Below are positions 12,482 to 24,334 of a stretch of 64,000 nucleotides of DNA, in pieces. The DNA is from Rhynchosporium graminicola (taxonomy: Eukaryota > Ascomycota > Leotiomycetes > Helotiales > Ploettnerulaceae), in NCBI GenBank assembly GCA_900074885.1, contig FJUW01000015.1:167906-231905 (forward strand). The letters run 5' to 3'. The notes below the pieces were generated by a model, which was not told where the DNA came from, made no database searches, and was given only the letters and a program-made list of their open reading frames with translations. Each line of letters starts with the position of its first letter. The stretch's first letter is position 1. The translations under genes and the position numbers were made by a program.

Positions 12482-13619
12482 AGTCTGTTTCGATTAGTGA
12501 ATTGTTTGAAGGGAAGGAAGTGTAACCTAGATAGATACCAACAAGTCTATTCTCGTTGCTACAGCCTACTTCCTCAAGCTCAAGCTCAAGTATCAACCTT
12601 TACCACACCATCCCACCAGCTTCCCTAAGCTCCGAGGTCTTTGCCCCTGCTTATCGTCCAGATAAGCAATGACCAGAACTTCGTCGGAGCAAACCTTACC
12701 GATGTTCCATTCCTGTGAACGATTGGGAGCTTTCAATTATCACCAGACTTGACGAGGTCTGTCTAGATATTGTATCTCACTTCTCTTGGCACGACAACAG
12801 TAAGTGTCAGCTGGGACTGTTCGCTCAGACTTTAAGCGAAGAGGTTCAAGCGAAGAAGTACGGAACAGTAACTGTTTTCCAGACCTACTGCTCGATGCGG
12901 AATATACTGACATCGAACAAGGTCCCTGTCGCTAGAACATTGATACTCGTTTGAAGCGGCTGGCAAATATATTGCAACAGTTTTTCTTGCCTTTCGGAAA
13001 CTGTCAGCTCAATATTTCAGAAAGTACATATCTTCTGATAGGTCTAAATAGTACAAGCATCTATCCTTGACTGTTTTTTTTTTGTAGTCCCTCCCATTTC
13101 CAAGATTAGGTCGGCTATCTTGGAGTTCTGTATTCGAGCACGACTCAATTGTGTTTCTCATCTCAATGTGCTGGATGGCATGTGTCGTGTGGTACAAGTA
13201 CAAAGCCGCATTGTTGCCTTCGGAGGATCATTTAAGGGTCAAGCTCGGATCGGACCGCAGAGAAGAGATCGCTTTAACCTTCTGCGTCCAAAAGATATAG
13301 TTTCTCCATGATATTCAGAAGTCGCGAAACATTTCCCTTCCGAAGTCATTGTTCATCTGATTCATCGCATGCCAGTGCCACCAAGTATATAATTACCCCT
13401 CGATCCACTCTGTCGTGCCTGCCACTAATACTTAGAAGCAGGGTACCTCGCCATGTATTGTCCCGAGATTGTCTCGTCGCAACGACACCTGCCGTTGGTT
13501 ATTGTGTCAGAACATGAACCAACAATTGAATCTTTATAGACTCAGCCAGTCCCAGAAGTAAGCAATTCAGCTACGGATCTTCCCTTACATTACACATCGC
13601 AGTATCACAAAACTATAAG
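12482..13619. other. Intergenic region between divergent hydrolase and DapA-family genes
   Basis: Open frames of 60-80 codons occur (such as 12715-12954 plus), but none is recognisable. A poly-T run lies at about 13072-13083. The region presumably holds both divergent promoters. No TATA box is clear. Confidence 0.5.
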
Positions 13620-14651
13620 ATGGCTTCTCCTCCTCCAGCCGGCGTCTACGTCCCCGTCCCTACTTTCTTTGTCTCTAAGAAAGCTGCAAACTACAAGACC
13701 ACTGCAGCACCTCTAGATCTCGAAACACAAGCTGCACACTCCCTACACCTCGCTAAGTCGGGAATTACAGGCCTCGTGGTCCTAGGTAGCACGGGTGAAG
13801 CCGTCCATCTCACAAACAAGGAACGATTCGAGGTCCTCTCTTCCATTCGAAAGACGTACGACGATGCGGGGTTCAAAGATTACCCCATAATTGCTGGAAC
13901 TGCGGCGCATAACATCGAAGAAGTAGTGGAACAATTGACAAGTGCACAAGAGGCGGGCAGTCAATGGGGATTGTGTTTGGTACCGGGATACTTCGCGGGT
14001 GCGAGTACGCAGGATGGCATAATACAGTGGTTCACAGCTGTTGCTGATCAGAGTCCTATTCCTATCATGGTGTTCGTACATTGTATTTTTGACGCAAACT
14101 TGATACTGACATGACCTAGTTATCACTATCCAGGAGTGTCCAATAATGTCAGAGTTATTCCTTCTACCTATGCCACCCTTTCAAAGCACCCAAATATCGT
14201 AGGCTGCAAGCTGTCCCACGGCGACGTTTCATACCACGCTCAAATCGGCGCAAGCCCAAAGATCGATCACACAAAGTTCCACACGTTTACTGGACTCGGT
14301 CAGCAATTACTGCCAGTAGTTGCATTAGGCTGTGCTGGCACTATCGATGGAACTGCTGGCTTCTTCCCCAAGTCAGTGGTCCATCTGTACAAGCTTTCGG
14401 TGAAAAATCAACCAACGGATGAGGAGGTTAAGGAGAGGAGACTGCTGCAGTATAAGGTGAGCTGCGTCGAGGAGCTTGTAGTAAAATTTGGGACAGTCGG
14501 GATCAAAGAGGCTGTGAGCAGAATACTTGGCATGGGAGATAGAGATGGAACGAGATTGCCCCTTGCGGGAGGAATCCCAGGTGGTGACACGGAGTGGGAA
14601 AACTGGAAAGAAGTGATAGGAGATTTGGAAGCTGTCGAGAAGAGCTTGTAA
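13620..14651 (+). CDS. DapA/dihydrodipicolinate synthase-family aldolase or lyase
   Basis: Two exons, 13620-14071 and 14120-14651, separated by a 48-base intron with a GTTCGT donor and TAG acceptor, encode 327 residues. The donor was chosen because it restores MVYHYPG, the motif carrying the catalytic Tyr (residue 152). VVLGSTGEAVHL near residues 53-64 holds the GSTGE pyruvate-carboxylate motif, and VGCKLSHGD contains the Schiff-base Lys181. Length and motif order are those of class I aldolases of the DHDPS/NAL family. Fungi make lysine by the aminoadipate route, so a true lysine role is unlikely. Candidates are 4-hydroxy-2-oxoglutarate aldolase or a sugar-acid aldolase or dehydratase. Confidence 0.92.
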
Positions 14652-15689
14652 TATGGCTTCGAATCAGTATCATATTTTTGGTGTAAACCTTTCTCATCGG
14701 ATTACAAGTTTGTAGCCTTTTCCGGTGATCCTCTAAACGCCAATATCTGCTTGCTTTCTTCTTTTGCTGGTTCTTTTCAAAATTTCATACCTGTCCTCCA
14801 GAGTTCATGGCAAAACCCTTGAACGGAGAATCTGCGTACTCGCTCAACCTAATATTCATTTCTTCATAAGTTGTCGTCTACCAAGTTTGATGGTGTTTAC
14901 GGCCTATTCGTCAATCCTGGCTGCAGTGGCATTCAATTTGTTCGATGTCACGTTTACAAAGACTGAGCTTTCAGTCGATTTGTAGAGACCTGTCACGCAC
15001 TGTAGCTCGTCTAGCAGCGTTGCTGAACTCACAATATCCTAGGATATAGACGAGGCTGACCACTCGAGTCAGCAGTCTCATTCTCGCTCTCAGTTCCTCC
15101 TATTGCACAGACCTGTCAGCTTTGCGACGCCGAGATGACGAGTGGTCAAGATCAAACATCTGCTCCGTCTTGTGACTCGTAATCCTAGTGTTGACAGGTC
15201 TATCGAGGCTGATTAATTGGTAGGTCAGGTCACAGTATTAAGCTGAATTTTTGTTGTCTTATACCCTGTGCGGAAATTTGAAGCCAAAGACATATATACT
15301 GTCAGCCTGGTATAGTCGTTCATGTCTTCTACAGATCAAGGGTGCCTCGTTTTCAAGGCGATGCCTGTGATTTCTTCATGCCATGCCGGTAAGTATACTC
15401 ACTGTCAGGAGGGGGACATTTTTAACGACACTTCATACACGAAAAATGTGATGAGCCACCACAGTGGATGGCAGATGATGGCCATCCAGATGTGTTCTAG
15501 TGAGATACGGAACCATGTAACTTCGAAAACATCGTACTCATAACCAATATTAAGATCTCAGACACCTTGGAACTTCTCTCTTGCAGCATATAAAACCTTC
15601 TTTTTGTCCGGCAGTTGACTTCTAGGCATAGACGTGGTTCGATGTGGATACATACAACGCAGCACCACTTCACGTTATTTTCTCGCATC
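14652..15689. other. Gene-free stretch with short inverted copies of a GACCTGTCA word
   Basis: No convincing coding sequence. The nine-base word GACCTGTCA occurs near 14990 and 15110 and in reverse orientation near 15195. The outer pair flank about 215 bases, with partial similarity continuing for about 17 bases. It could be a decayed miniature element. Confidence 0.35.
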
Positions 15690-16240
15690 ATCCTTCTACT
15701 ACCATGACCTACACCCAGATTCAAACCGCCATATTGCAGACCTGTTTATTATTATCTGCTCTCTTCTAGCTATAGTATGCCTCACCTTGGGAGTACCGAC
15801 ACAAGAGCCAGGAAGCCCATCAACTTTCCTATCAGAGCCGAACCAAATTCCCACTTCCTCCAGCCCTCGCGTTCAATGGCACCATTCCAGACGTTGACTA
15901 AGATCTCATTGCCAAATTGAAGACAATCTCCAAGTGCAAATGCCCGGATCGTTCTCCTCAAAGACTCTGAATTGGCTTTCGACTTCATCTCGCCTCCAAA
16001 GATTCCAGGAGTGCTTTTCAAGGATGGAGGATTTTTCGCCATTGCTCAGAGAATCAGTATGCAGCTCTGATTGACAATTTCAGTTACTTTTACGAAGCCT
16101 TGGCACTTTATTCCTTACTCCCGGTTGAGCTGCCCTGACTGATGAAGGCTAACGATATTCCTGTCAGTGGTTTCAACACTCCGCATACTCATCTCTCTGC
16201 TACCAAATTTGCTTCAATTGTGAAGGCTTAGATGATCACA
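15690..16240 (+). pseudogene. Decayed cupin (spherulin-1-like) gene relic
   Basis: Fragments in different plus frames follow the order of a secreted spherulin-type cupin. First comes DLIAKLKTISK near 15900-15932. Then SELAFDFISPPKIPGVLF with a downstream GGFFAIAQ lies near 15965-16050. Last is SGFNTPHTHLSATKF near 16164-16208, with the metal-binding PHTH core preserved. In-frame stops and frame changes separate the blocks and no splice scheme joins them, so I call it a pseudogene. Any downstream remains (to about 16700) are too weak to trace. Confidence 0.5.
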
Positions 16241-18148
16241 GAGGTTGTCCTTGATGTCCAAGTGTTCAACGATATGTACACTTATATCCGTCGAGGTTTG
16301 AACTCATTTAGCCTCGCTTATAGATGACGAGCCTCGCTAAATGAAGTGCTGTGTTTACCTTATGTTTGACTACATTTTTATATCGCCTAGAGCGTATTTG
16401 TTCTACAGAAAATCAAGCGTCTTCATCGCATCACGTTATCTCCCCCCGTTTCTGCTTTTTTAAACTGCTAGTACTGGTATATCTCAAATCTGTTGACTGC
16501 GGTCTCAAATCCTCTACTGTTAGTATCGGTGCTGAACACAACTCATCGGTCTCGGACGTGGGCATATCATTGTCTCAGTCGGATCCTCAGGAGATCGTAT
16601 TGGAGGGGCGGAGTTCAAGACCACACTTTTCGCGAATCTCACGCCGACTCCGAGCAGAGTTCACGGCATCAGCACTCGAAAATTTAATCTTTCCGCAGAC
16701 TTGTTGAGTATCATCGCACTCGACTTCTCTACTGCAGGAACAGCTTCAAGCGTACAAGCTCTTACAATCTTCAGTGGTAAACAGATAGAATCCATGGGTG
16801 TGTGTTCATTGGATGCCCGGATTCCAAAACCGACTTTCAGGCAGAGTGCTAATAGCCAATAGAGCGATTCTTAAGACACGGGAAATAAGAACTAGCAGTG
16901 TCAAGCACAAAGGTCTCTGTTTCATGCCATTCCATTAAATCTTGTAGTCATTGACTCTTAGAGCTCGCAAGCGAGCATTGCAGTCTAGGACTAATTTCTT
17001 AACGTTGACCACTTTTATACTATTCTAATATCGTGAATATCCTGGGTGAAGACGTTGGTCGAATTTTCGAAGGGATGATAACGGAGTCTTGCTGTTGTAG
17101 ACATGTCGAATCTTCTTGAGGTGTGGATCAGTGGGAGTGTTTTACACTCTGTACTAAGCTGGGTTACGGAGGCAAGTCCGTCATGTATCGTCTCAAGAAG
17201 TGATTCATCTCACACGGGACGATGGTCAGTCCGTAATCAGGACTTCGTGCCGAACGTCCCCATTCGATGATATGTCGACCTATGCTTGGGTACTATCCAT
17301 GTACCTCGAGATTTATCTTATCGGACGAAAATGTCCAGACAGAGACTAAAGACCCATAGGCAAAAGTCACGTATTGTGAGCGACATGACCGTCTGCCTTT
17401 CTAGCAGCTATGGCCGGTCATCTTCCATACCTTTATACTGGATCTGACACTGCCTAATATTCAAGCTCACACTAGTGATTAAGAACTTGAGCGGGAAGTA
17501 TTGCCCAAGATATGGAGACGCTGGGTGGTGCGTGACATGTTAAATGAGATCTTAAGATCTTGGGCATAACCAGAAGCTGAAGCAGCGAAAAGCAATCCTG
17601 AATAAGCTACACTTGCATCTTGGCTTATCAATGAGACGAAGTTGACTTAAAATCACAGACAACTAGCCAGTACTCGCGCGTCTATTTGTGGCCTAATCCC
17701 ACTTCTTACATTGCTAACCTTTCACTCGATTGCCTCTTTCAAAACCATGTGAACTGTTCCTTCGTTGAAGGACTAGACTCAACTCTTGTCAGGTGGTAAA
17801 TGTCACTCTAACGTTCCAAATTACCTGTGATCATCTCCGAAAATACTCAGACCTCTCAAACCTATGGGTTGTCCTCGACTCCTCCATAATGACGGGAAGT
17901 AGTTGTATGATCCATTTTTTGGTGTATATAGGGATGAGAGAATAGAAATGGAATACGGGAAGCATCAAAAAGGTGGGTTCTATAGTATCTAGGTCCTATA
18001 TATTGAATCCTGTACGTGCTTGTCAGGATATTGACTGGATGCGCCAACAATATTTGTATGGCTGCCGGAAAGCGCTGGTAGTATTTGTAGGTAACAGTTG
18101 TCCGCTTGGAATCAATTGTTATTCTATCTTTATATCCTCGGAACTGCC
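16241..18148. other. Gene-free stretch upstream of the 5S gene
   Basis: Scattered open frames under 140 codons on both strands show no recognisable domain. Part of 16.45-16.75 kb may be the tail of the cupin relic. Nothing else can be supported. Confidence 0.45.
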
Positions 18149-18267
18149 ACATACGACCATAGACTGGTGAGAACTGGGCATCCCGTCCGCTCTGCCATAC
18201 ACAAGCACCAGATCGGCAGATTAGTAGTTGGGTGGGTGACCACCAGCGAATACCTGCTGTTGTATGT
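18149..18267 (+). rRNA. 5S ribosomal RNA
   Basis: The sequence begins ACATACGACCATAG and ends CTGTTGTATGT, pairing to form helix I, and is followed by a T run that serves as RNA polymerase III terminator. The conserved internal-promoter block GTAGTTGGGTGGGTGACC is intact. The length of 119 nt is standard. Helix III differs from the Neurospora-type sequence but stays paired (ACTGGTG with CACCAGA), arguing for a functional gene. An AT-rich stretch containing TTTATAT lies about 20 bases upstream. A single dispersed copy is normal in filamentous ascomycetes, where 5S genes are not in the main rDNA repeat. Confidence 0.94.
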
Positions 18268-18836
18268 TTTCGCACTTTTGTGCGATCATGTTGCCTTTAC
18301 TTTTGCCGTTTTGTGATACCAATCCATTGTTGACAGGAATCTGGTCTGGCTATATTCATTTCCCGCAAAAAGATTCTGGCATGGAGTAAACTACCTGCAA
18401 ACAGCTCCTTTCTTTCCGCACCGAAACATCATGCTGATGAGAACGATCTTGAGCTGGCTACACAACCTACCTACGAACTTTGCATTATCTAAAGTTCTTA
18501 CACTGAGATCTACAAGCAACCTAGCCGGAAGTGCTTTTTTTTTAGTACCAGCTCGGTTAGTAGATGTGCCAAGACAAAAAGCCCGAGCTTAAGCGGAATC
18601 GGCCTTCAACCGCAAAAGAAAAATCCCAATATTTCAAGGCTCTGCTCTTCTCTTCTTCCCTCCTCTTCTATTTTCGCTTTCTAGTCAGAGTAGTCTCCAT
18701 TGCCCGATACCTAGACAACTCATCCATATCAAGTGTGGGAGTTCCCGCAGTGCCATACGCACACTCTTTAAGACTGGTCGGAGGCATTTCCATTGCTTCT
18801 GGGTCAGACTGAACGAACGCTGTGCAAACGGCAGAA
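18268..18836. other. Upstream region of the MFS transporter gene
   Basis: No coding sequence seen. A short T run at about 18535-18544 and a pyrimidine-rich tract at 18645-18680 precede the start codon by 150-300 bases and may belong to its promoter. Confidence 0.4.
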
Positions 18837-20636
18837 ATGGATGGTGATGCCAAAATTGTGGGATGCCGTGACCAGCCTGAGGAGTCTCGAGTTGGAGAAG
18901 CCGTGCAAGATGAGATTGATATTGCCAGGATCGAGAAGGTTTACAGGTAAACAAGACGATTGGGATCTCGTAACTTTTTGAGTACTGAGAACAATACTAG
19001 GAAAATCGATCGTCGTATCATACCAGGTGTGTTGCAAAATCAAAGTATCGATCTTTTGTGACAACTTTCTGACCAAATTAGCTTTTTGGAGTCTCTATTT
19101 CCTCTGTTCGGCAATCCGGTCAAACATCGGTCTTGCGCAGACGATGAATACTAAACAGGGTCATAACCTCATGCAGCGCTTGAACCTGACCGCAAAGCAG
19201 ACATCGACAGCTCTAGCCCTCTTCTATGTTGCCTACGTCGTCTTCAATCTCCCTTCAAGCTTGGTCATGACAAGACTCAGTCCTAGAGTCTGGATGGCCA
19301 GAATTGTATTTGCCGTGGGTTTAATTGGAGCTTGTTTTGCTGCGGTGGAGGCCGCCTGGAGTCTTCTGTTGGTATTTCTACTGAACATCCTATTCGGCTC
19401 TCGGACTGACATGATGAAGTTTCCTTCGCTTCCTCCTAGGAGTTGTGATTGCGGGTCTCTGGCCGGGAATGTCCTATTATCTCACTCTCTTCTATCCACC
19501 ATCCCGCACAGGTCAGCGAATCGGGTACTACTTCACCGCATCTCAGGTATCTGCTGCAGTGGTAGGCCTTGTCTCAGCAGGCTTCCAGAAGATGGACGGC
19601 TTAGGAGGCCTCGTTGGTTTCCAATGGATGTTCCTTCTCTGGGGTCTCTGTGCCATTGTCTTGGGCGTAAGTCTTCTCTGGTGGCTACCAGACAGACCTC
19701 TCCCTCCAGGGGAAACCAGAGTCCGAAGCGGCTTGCTGAAATGGCTTCCGGCTGTCCCTCCGATCCTCAAGGGTGAGGATACTGAGATTCATTACCGAGA
19801 TCTGACGAGAGTGTATCATCCGAGACCGTGGAATGTCAAAGATCTACTCAATGTATTGATCGATTGGCGCCTCTGGCCCCTCATAATCATGTACTTCGGC
19901 GTTGTGGGCGTTGGTTTCGGCGTCCAGCTCTACGGAACCGTCATCATTTCCGGCATTGATCCCACCTTCTCCGGCGTCACGTTGAGTTTGCTCTTTGCAC
20001 CAATCTGGATCGTAAGTCACTCTGTCGTCAAAACAGTATTCTAAAACTTACTGACTTTCGAAGATGGATCTCATAGCCATCCTCCTCGTGACCCCTATCT
20101 CCGACCGCTTCCACCACCACCGAGCACTATTCTTCTCCGCCGCAGTATGCATTCAAATCGCCGGTCTCCTAACCACCACATTCGCACCTCGTTCCCAGCC
20201 CTGGGCACGCTATGGCGGACTCCTAATGGTTGGCTTCGGACTCGGGCCCACAGTACCCATCTGCATGACCTGGGGAAACGAGATCTTTCAGCGTCGCCAC
20301 GGCGAAGTCGGCGTCGCCGCTGCTGCAGCTCTCATTTCCGGGCTGGGAAATCTCGGCACGGTGGTCACCACATACGCGCTTTACACAGGCTGGCCCGAAG
20401 ATGCGAAGCCAGGACCACATCGGTACCGTAAAAGTAATCTGACTATGATTGGGATTCTCTGCTTGAGTATCCTGAGTAGTGTGGTTATGACGGTTGGTTT
20501 GAACATCGCGGGGAATAAGCCGAGTAAGAACATTGCTGGAACTGAGGATACCGATGATGAATTCCAAGATGGCGCTGCGAGACGAGAATACCATCAACGC
20601 GGCTTTGGGAAGATGTGGTGGAATAGGGGCAACTAA
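18837..20636 (+). CDS. MFS transporter, anion:cation symporter (allantoate permease-like) family
   Basis: Five exons: 18837-18946, 19001-19026, 19082-19367, 19420-20011 and 20064-20636, giving 528 residues with all phases consistent. The 26-base second exon encodes the KIDRRIIP segment. It precedes the first membrane helix as in Dal5-type permeases (typically KVxRKIDxRIxP). Later hallmarks are NTKQGHNL, FYVAYVVFNLPSSL, RFLLGVVIAGLWPGM, YYLTLFYPPSRTGQRIGYYF and the mid-protein FQWMFLLWG. About 12 hydrophobic helices can be traced. The third intron uses a GTTGGT donor, chosen because it restores LRFLLG. The family imports small carboxylated compounds such as allantoate, nicotinate, pantothenate or dipeptides; the substrate is not predictable here. 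Confidence 0.92.
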
Positions 20637-21704
20637 CATCAACCCTCTCCACCCACAACCTAGACGATCTTCAACAGATAATTGACAGACGAAGAAAAGC
20701 TATTCCGAAGTCTAACGAGGGAAGTTCAACCTCTCCAACGACTCGGAGTTGTTCCGTAACACTCGAACAATTTCCGCATCTTCTTACGCATTTCCTTGTT
20801 TGCATTTTGTTTCGCTTTACCGAAATTTTTTCTTGGATTTACCATACATACGTTAGCGAAGATACCCCATTGAGCGTTTGAATATGCTATCATTCGGGGG
20901 GACTCCCCCGGCAGTGAAAATGCTTTGCGCTATCACTGGGACGGCGTAAATAGGACTGAGACGTTTGTTACGGCGACAATGCTTTGAACGCTATCGCTTA
21001 GGGCCGTCTCGTGGGATTTTGATTTGCTTTTTGATTTTCATGCAAATTTCACAGTTGATAGTATGGTTCGAGATTCTGGACTTCGTTGCTTGGTATTTAT
21101 GAAAGCATGTATTTTGGATCAGCCTCTCATTGGATAGCAAAATGTGAACGGCATTCCGACAGATCTTATCACAGTTTACTTGTGTTTACTGTCAAGTGAA
21201 AAGTAGGCGGACCAGAGACAGAGACTCTAAAGGAAATGTGAGTGGTCATCGTTTAACTACCTGCAGCTATGTCAAGTCGATACGACTCTCAGCAGACCCT
21301 ACAATTTGCACGATATCAGACGCAAGTCATGTGATACTCCAAGTACAGCCGTTCTTCAATCTGACAATACTGATATGCTCATTTACTTTATTGATTCCTC
21401 TCCTAAGTATGATGTTTTGGGACCTGTTGATGTTTACCCAATGACGAAAAGTCTTTGGGCATCCAAAGCGCCACGTTCCAACACTCATCCAATACTCCCT
21501 AACGACAATCCCAAATCGCTCTCACCGAGGAGGGTTGAAACGCCTGCCATAAGAGTATCCCCGTAGTCCTACAAAAGCAAACTGATCAAATCTCTTACAA
21601 AAGAAGCGTGATATTATGTGCACGAAGGCCAAGTTGAAAAGACCGCAACCCGCGGCTGAAAAACATCCGATCATCGTGAAAAAAGGGGAATGTGCATTTC
21701 AATC
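20637..21704. other. Intergenic region between convergent transporter and MAF1 genes
   Basis: Contains the 3' regions of both neighbours. Open frames up to 86 codons (21306-21566) overlap one another and look random. No RNA gene or repeat was recognised. Confidence 0.45.
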
Positions 21705-22733
21705 TCAATACTCAATGTCCATAGATGCCGCAATGTCCTCGCTCATACCTCGCACTGGATCTTTGAGGTCCTGCTCGTCAGATTCATCGTCAGCATCTGC
21801 CTCGTCCTCGTAGTCGTCACAAAAGTCATCTCCGTTGAAGAGAGCTGCATTGTCGTCTGGATCGACTTCGTCCTCATTGCTCCACATCGTAGTGTCTCCG
21901 TCGTCCTCTACGTCTTCCTCGTTAGTGACATTAGCAGCCTGGTCACCAAGCCAGTACTTTGCTCGCTTATTCGCGCCTGTATCATACCCACTAGCAGTTC
22001 TTTTGGGCATCATGCTTCGTTGTCGAGGGCTATGAGTCATCACCGGGACACCACGGACATATAAATAAGCTACTCTCTTTTTCTCCTTGTTGAAAAAGAA
22101 GTAGTTCAAACTCCATATTGAAGCTTCTTCGCCGTCAAATGGCTCATCAGGAGGGGCCCAGCAGTAGACTGTACACTCCTTAAGGTTCATCTCCTTGTCG
22201 ACCATTGACCACATCTGCGGACCCCATGCCTGACTTGTTGGCGAAGCCGACGATGCTGTGGTATAGCTTGTCTGGGATGGAACTTGGAGTGACATCATAC
22301 CTGAGCTTGGCCTCAAGTTGTAGAGGGTCGAGTCGATCGTGTTGATTACAGACTTCAAGTTCCGTTCCTTGCGAAAATCCGCGGGCCGCAAATTATGAGA
22401 GAAGTCGTAATCGGGGTGGCTCGCATTAAGTGTCGCAATCAGGTATGCAAACGTTCGGCGACTAGAAACTTGGCTCAAAGGACCGAATGGGCTCGATCGC
22501 GACAGGTTGAGTGGTGAAGGGCCGGAGCCAGGGGGTGAAACCGACGCGGACAATCTAAGAAGGGATTCGTATTGCGACTCCAGCGACTGTTCGATGTTGC
22601 GGTACAGTTTTTTATCCGAGCCAGCGGCCTTTGTGGTATAGAGATCGCAACCACCAATGACGTGGCAATCTGGCGTGTTGAAATTCAACGCGCTCGTAAC
22701 ATCGTCGAAGTCGCTGAGCGGTAGGAACTTCAT
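21705..22733 (-). CDS. MAF1: MAF1, repressor of RNA polymerase III transcription
   Basis: A single-exon gene of 342 residues. MKFLPLSDFDDVTSALNF opens the protein as in all Maf1 proteins (A box). RRTFAYLIATLNASHPDYDFS is the B box. ECTVYCWAPPDEPFDGEE with SLNYFFFNKEKKRVAYLY is the C box. The C-terminal 100 residues are acidic and low in complexity, as in yeast. Maf1 binds Pol III in the nucleus and shuts off tRNA and 5S synthesis under stress. It is controlled by phosphorylation of the linker between A and B/C boxes, which is Ser/Pro-rich here (for example SVSPPGSGPSP). The assignment rests on near-identity of the boxes. Confidence 0.96.
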   Translation of the reverse strand: MKFLPLSDFDDVTSALNFNTPDCHVIGGCDLYTTKAAGSDKKLYRNIEQSLESQYESLLRLSASVSPPGSGPSPLNLSRSSPFGPLSQVSSRRTFAYLIATLNASHPDYDFSHNLRPADFRKERNLKSVINTIDSTLYNLRPSSGMMSLQVPSQTSYTTASSASPTSQAWGPQMWSMVDKEMNLKECTVYCWAPPDEPFDGEEASIWSLNYFFFNKEKKRVAYLYVRGVPVMTHSPRQRSMMPKRTASGYDTGANKRAKYWLGDQAANVTNEEDVEDDGDTTMWSNEDEVDPDDNAALFNGDDFCDDYEDEADADDESDEQDLKDPVRGMSEDIAASMDIEY

Positions 22734-24334
22734 CTCTGCGATTCAAAAAGGCGCCGAGTCTAGAAATAATCTTAACAACGCGATCAATACAGTGTAGGTG
22801 GCGGAGTGGGGTGGATGCGGGTTATTGAAGGAGGTAAAAGCCTGTGGCGACGGAGCCCGAGTAATCTGTGAAGGAACACGACCTTGCGGAGGTATCTGCA
22901 GACTCGGAGAACTGATAGCCAGGAACTTGATCCCTCAGGTTTCGCGGAGATGAAAGACCTATCTACCGCAAAAAAAGTGATTACTGCTGGAGCAGTGATG
23001 ATAGTTCGGATGATTGTTTGATTGAGCTGCTGTGGCTGAGAAGCAGGGATAGAGTCTCCCTCGCGCTGGCTGCGGAGGTTGAATCTATATGTTCTCAAGC
23101 TAGACTTACGTCTAGCAGGTAGATGGCATCACCGAAATGAGAGGATTTTCTGTTGTTCGTTTTGGATGGTGATGGATGTGTCAGAGAAGGAAGTGTCGTG
23201 GTGTTGTGGTGAATGAGGTTGATGATAAGCAGGGGCGTGCGACTTCCCCGTGGAGCTGATTGCGATTTGCGCTAGTGATATGCTCCACTTTATCCCCGGA
23301 CCCAATGATAAAGCAAAGCAGAACCCCGGGTTCTTTTCAAAGGAGAAACGGCTTCCAGATTTTGACGAAGGTTTGTCATGGGGATGAAACGCATTGAACG
23401 GCAAAGAAGATGACGCTAGTTCTAGGAAGCTATCCTTGAAATTAGCATCTGCAGCTGGCCATGTGTGTCTTCTCCTTCGTGCCACATCTATCACTCTCGA
23501 TTGCCGAGTGGTGTAGTGTAACTGCTGCTTTTTTGGACCTGAAACTCCTTTGTTGTGAAAGCTCTACAGTTGTCTTGTGATAGCAGCCGGTACCTTACTA
23601 GGAAAGAGTATGACTCGGGAATTAGCATAGGCAATGAATATGAGTAGATATGGGCGGGTAGAATAGTTGCCGAAAAAGTGCAAACAATGCCACAGATAAT
23701 CTTTCCGTGACGCAACGCAGGACATGCATACAAAGTAGCCTCTGAAATGGTAAGTAGACGTCAGACGAATGCGTATTTTTTTTAGGGGTAAGAGTCGTTA
23801 GGGAAGTTTTGATGTCCGAGAATTGCTCGTTGAACGACCAAAGGACCAAGTGAGTACTTCTATCCTCGTTTTTCATAACTTGGTTTGATGACAGGCGAAT
23901 TAGCGATTCACATCAATGCCACTGAGATTAACAGACACCCCAAACAAGCCCCATACTTATCATAGGTTTTCATAATAATTGTCGCAAGTCCAGTAACCGA
24001 ACGCCATATCCCCTCTATGCAAACAGTGTCCAGAGCATAACCTGGTGTCCTCTATCGTGCTTTGCTCTGTCGAACGAGTTCCATGGTTCCACCCTTCACG
24101 GAAAGCTCTTGTAGATCGTGAGCGCAGACCGTATGCCGAGTCCTACCTGAATCAAATGACGCCAAGCTCCTTCAAATTGTTCGCGAGTCCTTCTTCGTCC
24201 TACGTATCAAATAAATTCTTGTTAGCAACGTGGGTAGAGAAATAGGGTGTGCGTGGGTTCATATTCTTCATTGCTAAGCGCCAAACTCCAGCCAGCACCA
24301 GCATAGTCTTTGTATACATGCATGAAAACCGCGT
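22734..24334. other. Intergenic region, likely MAF1 promoter and leader
   Basis: Upstream of MAF1 and downstream of APS1, both minus strand. Minus-strand open frames such as 23494-23129 (121 codons) lack recognisable domains and may lie in a long 5' leader. A poly-T tract occurs near 23775. No other feature seen. Confidence 0.45.
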
